Source of the DNA: Neobacillus niacini
GTDB lineage: Bacteria; Bacillota; Bacilli; Bacillales; Cytobacillaceae
Assembly: GCF_023715785.1 (NCBI RefSeq)
Contig: NZ_JAMBOX010000010.1
Span: 1-64,000, forward strand
Reading direction: 5' to 3'
Length of the DNA stretch: 64,000 nucleotides
Below the pieces are notes generated by a model. The model searched no databases. It saw nothing but the letters and a program-made list of their open reading frames with translations, and was not told where the DNA came from. The translations under genes and the position numbers were made by a program. Below, one piece after another: positions 1 to 9,371 of the stretch (positions within the stretch are counted from its first letter, which is position 1; every line of letters begins with the position of its first letter).

Positions 1-114
1 CGAAGACTCCTGCGGGAGTACGGGACAGGGGAGACCCCGCAGGCGCGGAACGCGCTGAGGAGGCTTCCCGAACCGCCCGCGGAAAGCGAAGCACCTGGAA
101 CGGAAATCAACAGG
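1..114. repeat. Truncated Bacillus-type intergenic GC-rich repeat
   Basis: GC-rich non-coding block, unlike the AT-rich flank that follows, with the phrases GACTCCTGCGGGAG, GAGACCCCGCAGGCGC, GAGGAGGCTTCCCG and GCGGAAAGCGAAGC. From memory this phrase series recurs between genes in many Bacillus genomes; its function is unknown. CTCCTGCGGGAG and CCCCGCAGG are mutually complementary, so the transcript could fold. The left edge is cut by the window. Confidence 0.6.
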
Positions 115-159
115 CCCCCTAGCAGGGTCAATTTTAATAAAATCGGCCATTCAATTTCC

Positions 160-203
160 ATTAAAATAAAAAATTGCCGAGAAATATACCCTTTCTCGAC
201 AAT
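160..203 (-). terminator. Rho-independent terminator of cstA
   Basis: On the minus strand a 12-bp stem with one G-T pair (173-184 with 192-203, loop of 7) is followed directly by AATTTTTTATTTT. It lies just past the cstA stop. A second hairpin (207-236, ACAGCACCCA with TGGGTGCTGT) sits between it and the gene but lacks a clear T tract on this strand. Confidence 0.85.
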
Positions 204-245
204 CTGACAGCACCCATTCAAGTGATTGGGTGCTGTTTGCTTTGT

Positions 246-2051
246 TTACGCCACTTCTTTTGCGGAATTTTCCACTAATACATCCTGTGGAATTTTCCAT
301 AGTTTTGTCCATTTCATAATGGAAGTAACCAGGATGACGACTCCAAGAATCAGCATGATAATCGATAGGACACCGTTTAATACGTTAAATCCAGGGTTAG
401 CTGAGTTGAAGTAAACGTTCTTCACCATCCAATAGCCTGCTGTCATGACTGTCACGAACAGATAGGCAAGCGGAATGAGACATGTCAGCATATACCAGCG
501 TTTTTCTGCGATTTTCAGTACGACTGTTGCCCCAACAATCAATCCGATGGATGCCATCAGCTGGTTGGATACGCCGAATAGCGCCCAAACGGAACTGATA
601 TCACCTGAGAATAGCAGGTACCCCCAGACGAAGCAGGCTAATGCGCTGGCGAAAATATTCGCCCCTAAGGAGTCCGTACGTTTTAATGGTTTAATAAAGT
701 CGCCTAAGAAATCTTGAATTAGATAGCGGGCAACCCGTGTTCCTGAGTCGATGGCCGTTAAGATAAACACAGCCTCAAACAGAATGACAAATTGATAGAA
801 ATAGGCAGCTAGTTTTGCAAAGAATGGAACAGCGGTGAAAATATAGGTCATTCCGACAGCTAATGTAACAGCTCCGCCGGTTCTACCTTCAAGATCCATT
901 CCAACCTCTTTACTTAGTTCAGCTAAATGAACAGGTTCCATTCCCAATGTTGCATATTTCTCTGGTGAAGAATTGATGGCAAAATAATCGCCAGGCTGCA
1001 ACGACACAGCGGCAATTAATGCCATAATCGCTACTAGACATTCAACAAGCATAGCGCCGAAGGCAACACCTTTTATGTCGCTCCAGCGATTGACCATTTT
1101 CGGTGTCGTACCGGATCCAACAAAGGCATGGAAGCCCGAAATCGCTCCACAAGCAATCGTAATCGAGATAAATGGCCAAACAGGACCCGCCACAACTGGG
1201 CCGCCGCCATTAAGGAACTCTGTAAATGCCGGGAATTGAACATCTGGGTTAACAATAAATACCCCAATGATTAACGCGGCAAATACACCGATTTTCATAA
1301 ATGTACTTAAGTAATCGCGCGGTGCCAGCAATAGCCAGACTGGCAATGCCGCCGCAAAAAATGCATAAATAGGTAAAATAAGTGCTAATGTACTTTTTTC
1401 AAGCGTTAATAAATCTCCCAACCATGTACCTTGAAGATTGTGCCCAAAGAGGATGGCCAGCATGATTAAGGCAAAGCCAACAATCGTTGCCAGCTTTAAG
1501 TTTCCAGTTTTCTTATGGTACAAACCGACTCCCATTGCAATTGGAATGGTAATACCGACTGCAAATGTTCCCCATGGGTTACGTTCAAGTGCCCCAAGAA
1601 CAACCAATGACAACCCGGCCATGGTAATGGTGATAATAAATAACATCGCCAAGCCTGCACAAAATCCTGCCACCGGACCAAGCTCTTCCTTCGCCACTTC
1701 CGATAACGACTTTCCATCCCGTCGCATTGATGCAAAAAGAACAACCATGTCATGGACAGCCCCTCCAATAACCGCACCGACCAGAAGCCAGATCAATCCT
1801 GGCAAATAACCAAATTGCGCTGCCAGAATCGGACCGACCAGCGGGCCTGCTGCGGCAATGGCCGCAAAGTGGTGACCAAATACAACCCACTTGTTCGTTG
1901 GGACATAATCTCGTCCATCATTTAATTTTTGAGCAGGAGTCTGCTTTGCATCATCAAGCTTCAAGACTTTTGCTGCCATAAAAGTTCCGTATAATCGATA
2001 AACAATTAGCAGGATACAAATAGAACCAATGACAATTGTAATCGCATTCAT
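246..2051 (-). CDS. cstA: CstA-family carbon starvation protein / pyruvate-type transporter
   Basis: A 601-residue integral membrane protein with many hydrophobic segments from residue 5 to about 585. It has the CstA hallmarks: an N-terminal helix, the stretch NDGRDYVPTNKWVVFGHHFA near residue 45-65, and GPLVGPILAAQFGYLPG just after. CstA/BtsT proteins are proton symporters for pyruvate, and for peptides in older work. A GGGGG ribosome-binding site precedes the ATG. It follows lytST on the same strand with a 133-bp gap, so it probably has its own promoter controlled by the neighbouring LytST pair, as pyruvate-responsive LytS-type systems control pyruvate carriers elsewhere. Identity is firm; substrate is inferred. 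Confidence 0.92.
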   Translation of the reverse strand: MNAITIVIGSICILLIVYRLYGTFMAAKVLKLDDAKQTPAQKLNDGRDYVPTNKWVVFGHHFAAIAAAGPLVGPILAAQFGYLPGLIWLLVGAVIGGAVHDMVVLFASMRRDGKSLSEVAKEELGPVAGFCAGLAMLFIITITMAGLSLVVLGALERNPWGTFAVGITIPIAMGVGLYHKKTGNLKLATIVGFALIMLAILFGHNLQGTWLGDLLTLEKSTLALILPIYAFFAAALPVWLLLAPRDYLSTFMKIGVFAALIIGVFIVNPDVQFPAFTEFLNGGGPVVAGPVWPFISITIACGAISGFHAFVGSGTTPKMVNRWSDIKGVAFGAMLVECLVAIMALIAAVSLQPGDYFAINSSPEKYATLGMEPVHLAELSKEVGMDLEGRTGGAVTLAVGMTYIFTAVPFFAKLAAYFYQFVILFEAVFILTAIDSGTRVARYLIQDFLGDFIKPLKRTDSLGANIFASALACFVWGYLLFSGDISSVWALFGVSNQLMASIGLIVGATVVLKIAEKRWYMLTCLIPLAYLFVTVMTAGYWMVKNVYFNSANPGFNVLNGVLSIIMLILGVVILVTSIMKWTKLWKIPQDVLVENSAKEVA

Positions 2052-2099
2052 TATTGTTTATTCCCCCTCCAATTTTGAAACTAAAGCTATTTTACAAAA

Positions 2100-2113
2100 T
2101 GAAAGCGATTTAT
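2100..2113 (-). promoter_or_regulatory. Candidate cre (CcpA) site upstream of cstA
   Basis: The minus-strand sequence ATAAATCGCTTTCA matches the cre consensus TGWAANCGNTNWCA at all but the first two positions. It lies about 50 bp upstream of the cstA start, in the gap after lytT. Catabolite repression of cstA is plausible but unproven. Confidence 0.4.
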
Positions 2114-2184
2114 CTGTATTTTCAGGATAAAACGCACAAAAAAGGGGGTAAATTGCAAAAATCGACAAATGAATTACAAAATTG

Positions 2185-2922
2185 TCAAAAACCTAGAAGC
2201 TGTTTTAACTCCTTGACATAGGTCCGGCTGACAGGAACCTTGGAGCCGTCGTTCAGCAGCAAGTTATAGGTTGAGTTGAACCATGGTTCGATTTCGATAA
2301 TATGATCCAAGTTGACGATGAAACTCCGATGTACCCGGAAAAATTTAGCGCCTTGTAGCTTTTTCTCCATAACGACCAAAGGTTCTGCTACTTTATAAGT
2401 CTGGCTCAAGGTTACGATACTGCACTTACCTTCATTCGATTCTAAATAGACAATATCCGGAATCGTCAGTAAAACAATTCGCTCGTCTACCATAACCGGC
2501 AGTTTCCCATTTCTGCGATGATTCATGGAGGATTCGACAGGCGCCTGCTTATTCCCCAGCTTTTGCATTTTCTTAATTTTCCCCAGAGTTTTTCGAATCC
2601 GCTCCTCATCAAATGGTTTTAAAATATAATCGACTGCATTTAATTCAAAGGCCTGCAGGGCATACTCGTCATAAGCCGTCGCAAAAACAATGGCCGGTGC
2701 TGGCTCAAGAGTTTCTAACTGTCTTGCTAAACTTAAGCCGTTGTCTTCAGCGAGTTCGATATCCAAGAAAACCAAATCCGGTTTTAGCTCGCGGATAGCA
2801 GCAACGGCATCGTCGATACAATCACTTTCTCCTAAGATTTCCACTTTCTCGCTCCGGATCAGCAGGTATTTTAGCTCATCTCTTGCTAAAGGCTCATCAT
2901 CCACTATATAGGCTTTCAACAT
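2185..2922 (-). CDS. lytT: LytTR-family response regulator
   Basis: A 245-residue two-domain regulator. The receiver domain spans residues 3-115, with the acidic pair DDE at 8-10, the phospho-acceptor Asp54 in VFLDIEL and the conserved Lys in ILKPFDEE near 104. A LytTR DNA-binding domain spans about 140-242 and carries the typical FFRVHRSFIVNLDHI. It overlaps the 3' end of the sensor gene by 26 bp, so the pair is translationally coupled. Such pairs (LytST, BtsSR, YpdAB types) sense extracellular pyruvate or cell-surface state. The adjacent cstA favours a pyruvate or carbon-starvation signal here. Confidence 0.9.
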   Translation of the reverse strand: MLKAYIVDDEPLARDELKYLLIRSEKVEILGESDCIDDAVAAIRELKPDLVFLDIELAEDNGLSLARQLETLEPAPAIVFATAYDEYALQAFELNAVDYILKPFDEERIRKTLGKIKKMQKLGNKQAPVESSMNHRRNGKLPVMVDERIVLLTIPDIVYLESNEGKCSIVTLSQTYKVAEPLVVMEKKLQGAKFFRVHRSFIVNLDHIIEIEPWFNSTYNLLLNDGSKVPVSRTYVKELKQLLGF

Positions 2923-4681
2923 TGACCTCGTAACCTCCTTTTCTTTCGAGTGGAAGGGATATGGTGATCGCAGTCCCTTGATTTATTTTGCTTGTCAAGT
3001 TTAAACTGGCTTGGCCATTGTAAATTCCTTTTAGGCGTTCCGTAATATTATAAATCGCTGTACCATTCCCTTTTTTAGAATCAAACACTTGCGTACCGAG
3101 CACGGCCAACTGTTCTTCGGGTATGCCTTTACCATTATCAGCAACGATAATTTGCATTTGATCGTCTTTAGTAAAAATCGTGATCGTGATTTTCCCTTCC
3201 GACTTACTGCGCGGAAACCCATAATGAATCGCATTTTCCACTAATGGCTGTAAGGTAAACGGCGGAATCGCGACTTTTTCTAAACCCGTTTCAATTTGAA
3301 AATCAATCGTGAACTTGTTTGGAAAACGCGTCTGTACCAATGAAAGATAGGCTTTGACATTCGCTATCTCTTTTTCCAGCGGAATCAGCATCTGCCGAGC
3401 TCCTTGGAGATTGCCGCGGAAAAAGGAGCTTAACTCCAATAATAGTTTACGAGCTTTATTGGCATCTGTCCGGCAGAGTGCTGAAATCGTATTTAGGCTG
3501 TTAAATAGGAAGTGCGGATGAATCTGGGCATGCAATGCCTTAATTTCTGCATCCTTTAATAGCTTAGCCTGTCTCTCTGCCTCCACAAGCTCCAGCTGTG
3601 TCGAAAACAGATTGGCCAGCCCTTCAGCTAATTCCTGCTGCACTTTATCCAGTTTTTCAGGCTTCGTATAGTACATTTTTAAGGTACCGAACGTTTCATT
3701 CTTTACTTTTAGCGGCAGTACAATGGCTGCCTGTAATGAACATTGAGGATGAAAGCAGGAGATTTCCTCCCTTGATCTTGCAATGGAAATCAGTCCTTCT
3801 TCGAGAACCTTTTTCGTCAAGCCCGTTTCAGGCTTACGCCTAGGGATATGATGATCAGAGGCCGCTCCGACATGGGCTAAAACTTGATGGTTATCCGTGA
3901 TAGATACAGCATCTGCATTTGTCAGCTTTAACATAATTTCTGAAATGCCCCTGCATGACTGTTCGTTCAGTCCCTGGCGAAAGAAAGGCAGGGTTTGATC
4001 GGCAATCAGGAAGGCCAGGTTCGTTTGATTAACACGTGCCCGCTCTTCATCACGTTTAATAATTTGAATGATAAATATAAACAGCAGTGTGCCCAAACCG
4101 TTGCCGAATATCATCGGGAGGCCAATAAGTTGAACGAGTTCCCAAGCATCGTTAAACGGTTTTGCCGCCACAAGAATAATCATCATCTGTACAGCTTCTA
4201 AGGCCATTCCCATTATGACGGCAAACGCGGCATTGATGGGTTTCCCCTTTTGTTTTCGCCGCTTTCCAAAGAATCCCGCTGCAATACCAGCTAGAATAGT
4301 AGATAGTGAACATGCAATGGCGGTAAATCCTCCAAGTGTATAACGATGGATCCCAGCAAGCAAGCCGGCTCCAATCCCGACCGCGGGTCCCCCCAGTAAC
4401 CCGCCAATCACAATCCCCATTACCCTTGTGTTGGCCAATGCGCTCTCGTTATGCATCTCAGTGGTCCAATCAGGTCTTGCGATGGTCTGATGCTGTACTT
4501 CGATTCCTGTATAATTACTGATTATCCCAAAGGCTCCAAACAGTAAAATGAGCATCATTTTTTCTTTTATGGTGTGCTCATTTTGAATAACCTGGCGAAA
4601 AGAACGCATTTTTGATAGCAAAAAAGCGACAATGACAATGATTCCAACCTTTTCAAGCATTAATGGAGCTAAATTGAACAT
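2897..4681 (-). CDS. lytS: LytS-type sensor histidine kinase (5TM-5TMR_LYT)
   Basis: A 594-residue sensor kinase. It starts with a block of about six hydrophobic segments (residues 1-195, the 5TM Lyt receptor, including NxxGxExQ-like residues near 60). A GAF-like domain follows at about 215-365, then the His-kinase motif HPHFLFNSLNTI near 395. An ATPase domain follows with the N box (LVENAIHYGF) and the G box DNGKGIPEEQ. The length is normal for LytS. The ATG has a GGAGAAGGAACC ribosome-binding region. It is the first gene of the lytST unit; cstA follows. The ligand cannot be read from the sequence, though pyruvate is the best guess from context. Confidence 0.9.
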   Translation of the reverse strand: MFNLAPLMLEKVGIIVIVAFLLSKMRSFRQVIQNEHTIKEKMMLILLFGAFGIISNYTGIEVQHQTIARPDWTTEMHNESALANTRVMGIVIGGLLGGPAVGIGAGLLAGIHRYTLGGFTAIACSLSTILAGIAAGFFGKRRKQKGKPINAAFAVIMGMALEAVQMMIILVAAKPFNDAWELVQLIGLPMIFGNGLGTLLFIFIIQIIKRDEERARVNQTNLAFLIADQTLPFFRQGLNEQSCRGISEIMLKLTNADAVSITDNHQVLAHVGAASDHHIPRRKPETGLTKKVLEEGLISIARSREEISCFHPQCSLQAAIVLPLKVKNETFGTLKMYYTKPEKLDKVQQELAEGLANLFSTQLELVEAERQAKLLKDAEIKALHAQIHPHFLFNSLNTISALCRTDANKARKLLLELSSFFRGNLQGARQMLIPLEKEIANVKAYLSLVQTRFPNKFTIDFQIETGLEKVAIPPFTLQPLVENAIHYGFPRSKSEGKITITIFTKDDQMQIIVADNGKGIPEEQLAVLGTQVFDSKKGNGTAIYNITERLKGIYNGQASLNLTSKINQGTAITISLPLERKGGYEVNVESLYSG

Positions 4682-4882
4682 GGTTCCTTCTCCTTTGCTG
4701 TCAATAAAACTAGCAGAAATTTCGACAAGATTCTTTGTTTTCCTACTCTATTATAAAAAAAGATTGATTTTTCCGAAAGCCATATAAATTTCCAGATTTA
4801 GTGGCGAGGTGTTATTATAAATTAAAAATGTTAACCAAATCCGCGTTTTAGTTAACTCTAGTTAAAATGGGAGAGAGAGTAT

Positions 4883-5299
4883 ATGTACAAGCTGCGAGGC
4901 CATCACCTTTTTTGCCTTCTTGGCTATCGGGGAATGGGCTATTCCGAAGAGTATGTGAAAAATATGACGCTTCTTCATCAGACCTTAAGAGAAAACCCCA
5001 AGACATTGGTTGAGCTGGTGGAGGGACCCGATCAGTTGTGCGCGAAATTCCCAAACTCCGGAACATACCACTGTCAAGATGACAATATTTATGTTAGAGA
5101 TGCTGCAATTTTAGAAAAAATGGGGTTAAGAATTGGACAGGTTCTATCATGGGAGGAAATTGAGGCCTGCATTTGTAATTCCGTTGTCCCCTCCGATATC
5201 CAAATTGTTTGTGAAACCTGTTCGTGGCGTTCGTACGGAGTCTGCGAGGAAGGCATCCGAGAGATTCATGAAGGGAAGGGCTTACGGAAGGTGCAATAG
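4883..5299 (+). CDS. DUF1284 cysteine-rich protein
   Basis: 138 residues starting MYKLRGHHLFCLLGYRGMGY, the signature of the DUF1284 family. It has about eight cysteines, including CQDD near 60, CICNS near 98 and the pair CETC near 110, so metal or Fe-S binding is possible but unproven. A GGGAGAGAGAG ribosome-binding site sits 2-3 bases short of ideal spacing before the ATG. It is divergent from lytS and appears monocistronic. No function is established for the family. Confidence 0.8.
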   Translation: MYKLRGHHLFCLLGYRGMGYSEEYVKNMTLLHQTLRENPKTLVELVEGPDQLCAKFPNSGTYHCQDDNIYVRDAAILEKMGLRIGQVLSWEEIEACICNSVVPSDIQIVCETCSWRSYGVCEEGIREIHEGKGLRKVQ

Positions 5300-5321
5300 G
5301 TCCTCCCTCTATAAAGCATGA

Positions 5322-5341
5322 AGGCAGGAGAATTCCTGCCT
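5322..5341. terminator. Hairpin between convergent genes
   Basis: A perfect 20-bp inverted repeat (AGGCAGGA...TCCTGCCT) lies between the stop of the DUF1284 gene and the convergent DUF1456 gene. The T tract is weak on both strands (CCCTTT on plus), so termination is inferred mainly from position. Confidence 0.45.
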
Positions 5342-5366
5342 CCCTTTGGCCTTTCCCTTATTCCGG

Positions 5367-5858
5367 TTATCCTCTGTATTTAATCGAAAGACCTTTCAAG
5401 AAATTCCTAGCGAATTTATCTCCGCACTCCTTATAATTCTTATGCCCTTCCCTCCTTAATAAAGCGCCGAGTTCTCCTTTTGTTACCGTGATTCCGGCCT
5501 TGTCGAATATATCGAGCATATCCTCAGTGGTTAATGATAGTGCTATTTTCACTTTCTTTAACAGGAGATTATTAACGTTTGCCCCATTCTTTATGGGTGG
5601 TTCTGGCGTATCAGGCTGTCCAGGTTTTGGCTCTTGTTTCCCCCGTTTATAAACAATCAGCCCATTTAAAAATGAATTAAGCATGCTGTTATTGCATTTT
5701 ATTTGAAAGTCATCCTCATCCTCTTCTGTTTTTGTTAGGATCTGGATTACTTCTGGCACAGTTACGTCCACACCGCCAAGTTTAAAGATTTCCTCCATTT
5801 CTTTATTTTTTATTTCTAGTGCATATCGCAAACGAATTAGAATATCGTTATTATCCAT
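5367..5858 (-). CDS. DUF1456 (YehS-like) protein
   Basis: 163 residues made of two copies of one roughly 65-residue module: residues 1-72 (MDNNDILIRLRYALEIKN) and 95-160 (NNLLLKKVKIALSLTTEDM). A Pro-rich linker containing KPGQPDTPEPP joins them. The tandem arrangement and the motif NDILRxLRYAL-like start are typical of DUF1456/YehS proteins. The fold is suggested to be helical and DNA- or protein-binding, but no activity is known. The start codon has a GGAGGTC ribosome-binding site. It stands alone, convergent with the DUF1284 gene. Confidence 0.8.
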   Translation of the reverse strand: MDNNDILIRLRYALEIKNKEMEEIFKLGGVDVTVPEVIQILTKTEEDEDDFQIKCNNSMLNSFLNGLIVYKRGKQEPKPGQPDTPEPPIKNGANVNNLLLKKVKIALSLTTEDMLDIFDKAGITVTKGELGALLRREGHKNYKECGDKFARNFLKGLSIKYRG

Positions 5859-6116
5859 GATTAGACCTCCGATTTTTTAACCTAGCGCAGCCGCCCCATC
5901 GCAACTCTTGGCTTAGTCTTCGAAAAAAATTCTGTTTAACAGTCATTCTAACTATAGATAAGCGAACTAAAATATGCAAATTTGCTTCATGACTAGCCGC
6001 TTTGAAACCAAAATGGGCACATATTCTTCCCCGCAAAAGACCTAATCCCGACCCAATCGACGGTATGAACATATAGATATAGGAAGTAATTTAAAAAATG
6101 GAAAAGAGGAAAACAT

Positions 6117-6581
6117 ATGCCAAGCGGAATGCATCAGGCTGAGGTAAATGTGCCAATCAGCCGGGTTTGGAATTTTGTTCAAAATATGGATAACTGGGCT
6201 CCACTGATTCCAGGTTATATTCAACACCGGAAATATACGAACCGCCAGTCCAGTTGGGATTTTTACAGCAGGATTGGCTTCATTAAGAAAAGGATTAGTC
6301 TGATGATCACGATTAAGGAATGGATGGAACCGACAAAGGTTACGTTTACTTTAACGGGGACGAATGAAAAGCTTTCGGGCGGAGGCTATTTTCACGCAGA
6401 AGCCATCGATAAAAATAATACGAGAATAACAGGCTTTCTTGAAATGACAGGCAGCGGAGCCATGGGACCTATGGTTAATGCATGGCTAAAGTCGCAGCTT
6501 CCTAAAGTCATAGAACAAATGGTAACAGCCATTACCGTAAAACTGGAGGAGCAAAATAGAAATATCATCTCTAAAGTGTAA
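6117..6581 (+). CDS. SRPBCC / CoxG-like lipid-binding fold protein
   Basis: 154 residues with the START/SRPBCC pattern: an N-terminal strand HQAEVNVPISRVWNFVQNMD, W-rich middle strands, a GGGYFHAEAID turn near 98 and a long C-terminal helix (MVNAWLKSQLPKVIEQMV). It most resembles the CoxG/CO-dehydrogenase subunit G subgroup, but no cox genes are present, so it is probably a general small-molecule binder. AAGAGGAAAACAT precedes the ATG. It is monocistronic with its own terminator. Confidence 0.7.
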   Translation: MPSGMHQAEVNVPISRVWNFVQNMDNWAPLIPGYIQHRKYTNRQSSWDFYSRIGFIKKRISLMITIKEWMEPTKVTFTLTGTNEKLSGGGYFHAEAIDKNNTRITGFLEMTGSGAMGPMVNAWLKSQLPKVIEQMVTAITVKLEEQNRNIISKV

Positions 6582-6586
6582 GCGCA

Positions 6587-6634
6587 AAAATGGTCGGCCG
6601 CCGTTGTTTAAGCATCGGAGGACTGACCATTTTT
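6587..6634 (+). terminator. Terminator after the SRPBCC gene
   Basis: AAATGGTC at the left arm pairs with GACCATTT at the right; an imperfect inner GGCC/GGAGGAC stem extends it. It is followed by TTTTT. It starts a few bases after the stop codon. Confidence 0.75.
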
Positions 6635-6759
6635 GATTCTATTACATAAGAATGTAACCACTAAAATATAAAATTTATGATTCTAACGAATTTTTATTCT
6701 AAAAATAAATAGGAGAAATATATCATAAATGAGGGCTTATTTTAAAAGGGGGGAAACGC

Positions 6760-7929
6760 TTGAAAAACTTTCTAAGGGCATTACCGTTGTCATTGCAGCA
6801 TTTGTTTGCCATGTTTGGTGCAACAGTGCTGGTGCCGGCACTAACCGGTCTGGACCCAGGAAGTGCACTTATTGCCAGTGGTGTAGGAACCTTGATTTTC
6901 CATCTTATTACACGTGGAAAAGTTCCTACGTATCTAGGATCATCCTTTGCTTTTATTGCTCCGCTTGCGTTGTATGTAGGAGAGTTGAAATCGCCAGGCC
7001 AAGCGGTTGCCGGTCTTATCAGTGTTTCCATTGTTTATGCCATTGTTTCTATTATCATTTCATTAGTCGGCTTTGAGAAAGTCCGGAAAGTCATTCCTCC
7101 CGTTGTCGTCGGGCCGGTTGTCAGTATCATCGGTCTTGCGCTGGCAACCACGGCTGTGACCAACATGGCTTCGACCCATTGGGATGTCGCAATTGTCAGC
7201 CTTCTAGCAGCGATTATCGCAACACTTGCAGGTACAAAGGTAATCCGCCTTTTGCCAATCATCATTGGTCTTGCAGTCGGGTATGTGTATGCCGCGGTAC
7301 GAGGATTTGTTGATTTTGATACGATTGCTGCCGCACCAGCTATTGCTTTTCCGCATTTCGTCATGCCGGAATTCACATGGGTCGTCATTCTCGGAATGGC
7401 CCCGATTGCCCTGGTTACCATCATCGAAGACCTTGGACATATGTTTGTGTTAAATGAGATTACTGGAAAAGATGTGACCAAGGACCCTGGATTTTCAAGC
7501 ATCCTTTGGGGGAATGGCTTTGCCACATTAATCTCCGGATTTCTTGGGGGACCTGCGCAAACCACGTATGCGGAAAACCTCGGGGTTTTAGCCATCACCC
7601 GCCAGTTTTCCAGCAGGATTATTCAAGGCGCCGCTGTGATTGCCATTCTTCTCGGCTTGTTCGGCAAGGTTGGAGCGGCGATCCAATCCATTCCAGTGGC
7701 TGTGATGGGCGGCATCTGCATCCTATTGTTCGGCATGATCGCCGCAATGGGAATACGTCACATGGTTGAAGAAAAGGTGGATATGGCAAATATGAAAAAT
7801 TTAGTCATCGTTGCCATCATCTTCATCATCGGAATTGGCTATGCCCATAGTGGCATTGCCTACGCCACCGTTGCTGGATTGCTTATCTATTGGCTCGTCC
7901 CTAATTTTACAACAAAGAACGAAGGATAA
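6760..7929 (+). CDS. NCS2-family nucleobase (uracil/xanthine type) permease
   Basis: 389 residues, TTG start with an AAAAGGGGGG ribosome-binding site 7-8 bases upstream. The first helix [19 protein letters not shown] is the classic NCS2 signature. Helix 3 begins after [13 protein letters not shown], helix 8 carries [12 protein letters not shown] (the Glu used in substrate binding), and helix 10 has the [13 protein letters not shown] motif. The UraA/PyrP-like residues favour uracil or another pyrimidine, but xanthine cannot be excluded. It is slightly shorter than usual (about 420-430). No pyrimidine operon or riboswitch adjoins it. Confidence 0.85.
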   Translation: MKNFLRALPLSLQHLFAMFGATVLVPALTGLDPGSALIASGVGTLIFHLITRGKVPTYLGSSFAFIAPLALYVGELKSPGQAVAGLISVSIVYAIVSIIISLVGFEKVRKVIPPVVVGPVVSIIGLALATTAVTNMASTHWDVAIVSLLAAIIATLAGTKVIRLLPIIIGLAVGYVYAAVRGFVDFDTIAAAPAIAFPHFVMPEFTWVVILGMAPIALVTIIEDLGHMFVLNEITGKDVTKDPGFSSILWGNGFATLISGFLGGPAQTTYAENLGVLAITRQFSSRIIQGAAVIAILLGLFGKVGAAIQSIPVAVMGGICILLFGMIAAMGIRHMVEEKVDMANMKNLVIVAIIFIIGIGYAHSGIAYATVAGLLIYWLVPNFTTKNEG

Positions 7930-7933
7930 TATG

Positions 7934-7972
7934 AAAAGGCCATTCCACATCACTTGCTGAGGATTGGCCTTC
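7934..7972. terminator. Bidirectional terminator between permease and MFS gene
   Basis: AAGGCCA pairs with TGGCCTT, with an inner TCC/GGA, between two convergent genes. Short T-rich tails flank both sides. Confidence 0.6.
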
Positions 7973-7978
7973 TATTTA

Positions 7979-9229
7979 TTAAACCCTCCTCCTTTCCTTT
8001 CCATTTCGCTCCTCCTTAACCAAAATTACCCCTAACAAGCCAAGCATCGAGAACACAACGGGAATGATGAAGCCATAATAGTAGCCATTCCCGATGCTCC
8101 CTGGCGCAGCTTGAAAATAATCCAATACCCTTCCAAATATGGTTGGCAAGAAGACGGCACTAAGAAATCCACCCGTATTAGCAAACCCTGAGGCAAGGCC
8201 GGATTCGGCGACCGGAAAAGACTGACGGACAGCAGCAAAGGTTAAGGCATTCGCCCCATAGGCAAGCCCAATAACAAAGAAAAGTATGGTCAGCATGAAA
8301 ACTGGTGGATTTCCTCTAAACAAAAGAAAGGCCGTCCAGCTTAATACAATAATGACATGCACAACAATATAAGGCCTTTTAATCATATCCAACTGGCTTG
8401 CAATCCAGCCCGCCAGCGGAGCGCCGATTAACGCCCCAGCCAGTCCAAGCAAAACTAGCTGGCTCGCTTCCGACCGTGTCATTCCATACATTGTCATACC
8501 GTAAGGCACAGCCCACGAACCGATAAATCCTACGTACGTTCCAACAAGTCCAAAGTGACAAAGGAATAGCGCCCAGGCCTGCCGATTCGAAACGATTCTT
8601 CGCAGCAATGCCCATGTATTTTCATGCTGTGGTTCGTTTTTTACAAACACCGATTGGTTCGGTTTTTTCACAAGGACAAGATATAAAAGTATGCTGCACA
8701 AACATAATAATAATCCCGTCGAAAAGAATGCTGCCCTCCAGCCAAGCAGGTCAATCCAGACGACAAAAGGGACTGTCGCCACCAGAAAACCTAGGCTCCC
8801 GGTCATGGCCGTCACCCCAATTAAACGAGTAAATTCCTTCGCAGTAAACCATTGGCTCAAAATGATCACCATATTGACCCAGATTGTCGCATCCCCGATC
8901 CCCGTGAGGATTCTGGCCAAAAACAGGACGACTTCATGCTCGCCGAGACTATATATGATGGTCCCCACCCCTGTTAGCAATGCCCCGATAATGAGGAAAA
9001 AGTTAGGTCCAAACCGGTCTGCCAGAATCCCCATCGGAATTTGCAAACCGGTGTATACAAAAAATTGGAGGCTTGCCAGTAGCCCAATCGTTGTTGCTGT
9101 CACCTGAAAATCACTCATAATTTGGTCCGTGATCAATCCCGGAGCTGTCCGCTGGCTTGACATGAGCAAATACGTAAAAAGTACAGAACTAAAAACAACC
9201 CATCTGAATTTGCCAGTTTGTTTGTCCAA
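7979..9229 (-). CDS. MFS transporter
   Basis: Major facilitator with 12 predicted helices. The loop 2-3 motif GILADRFGPN lies near residue 72-81, and a repeat of it (GWIASQLDMIKRP) in the second half. I chose the TTG at 9229 (416 residues) because AGGAGAG sits 8 bases upstream. The longer frame from 9298 adds 23 polar residues without a ribosome-binding site. The start MDKQTGKFRWVVFSSVLFTY is typical of the family. Substrate is unknown. It is divergent from the short AraC gene, a common arrangement for a regulator and its target transporter. Confidence 0.8.
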   Translation of the reverse strand: MDKQTGKFRWVVFSSVLFTYLLMSSQRTAPGLITDQIMSDFQVTATTIGLLASLQFFVYTGLQIPMGILADRFGPNFFLIIGALLTGVGTIIYSLGEHEVVLFLARILTGIGDATIWVNMVIILSQWFTAKEFTRLIGVTAMTGSLGFLVATVPFVVWIDLLGWRAAFFSTGLLLCLCSILLYLVLVKKPNQSVFVKNEPQHENTWALLRRIVSNRQAWALFLCHFGLVGTYVGFIGSWAVPYGMTMYGMTRSEASQLVLLGLAGALIGAPLAGWIASQLDMIKRPYIVVHVIIVLSWTAFLLFRGNPPVFMLTILFFVIGLAYGANALTFAAVRQSFPVAESGLASGFANTGGFLSAVFLPTIFGRVLDYFQAAPGSIGNGYYYGFIIPVVFSMLGLLGVILVKEERNGKERRRV

Positions 9230-9322
9230 TCGATTTCTCTCCTGTTGGCTTTTACATATATATATGTGGCAGGAGACGAATCCCTGCTTGATTTTCATAT
9301 CCTATCCTGTTTACTCACCTTT

Positions 9323-9331
9323 TGTTATAAT
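9323..9331 (+). promoter_or_regulatory. Extended -10 promoter element for the araC-like gene
   Basis: TGTTATAAT is a perfect extended -10 (TGnTATAAT) 40 bp upstream of the ATG at 9372. The -35 region is poor, as allowed with an extended -10. Confidence 0.6.
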
Positions 9332-9371
9332 ACACCCATATAAAATTCTGAAATATTTATGCGGTGATTTT

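Noticed and set aside
1438..1809. 123-codon ORF antisense to cstA
   Set aside because: Shadow of the cstA codon pattern; no ribosome-binding site or recognisable domain.
9129..9371. N-terminal extension of the AraC protein
   Set aside because: It overlaps the divergent MFS gene and the promoter at 9323-9331; the ATG at 9372 starts exactly where the HTH family begins.
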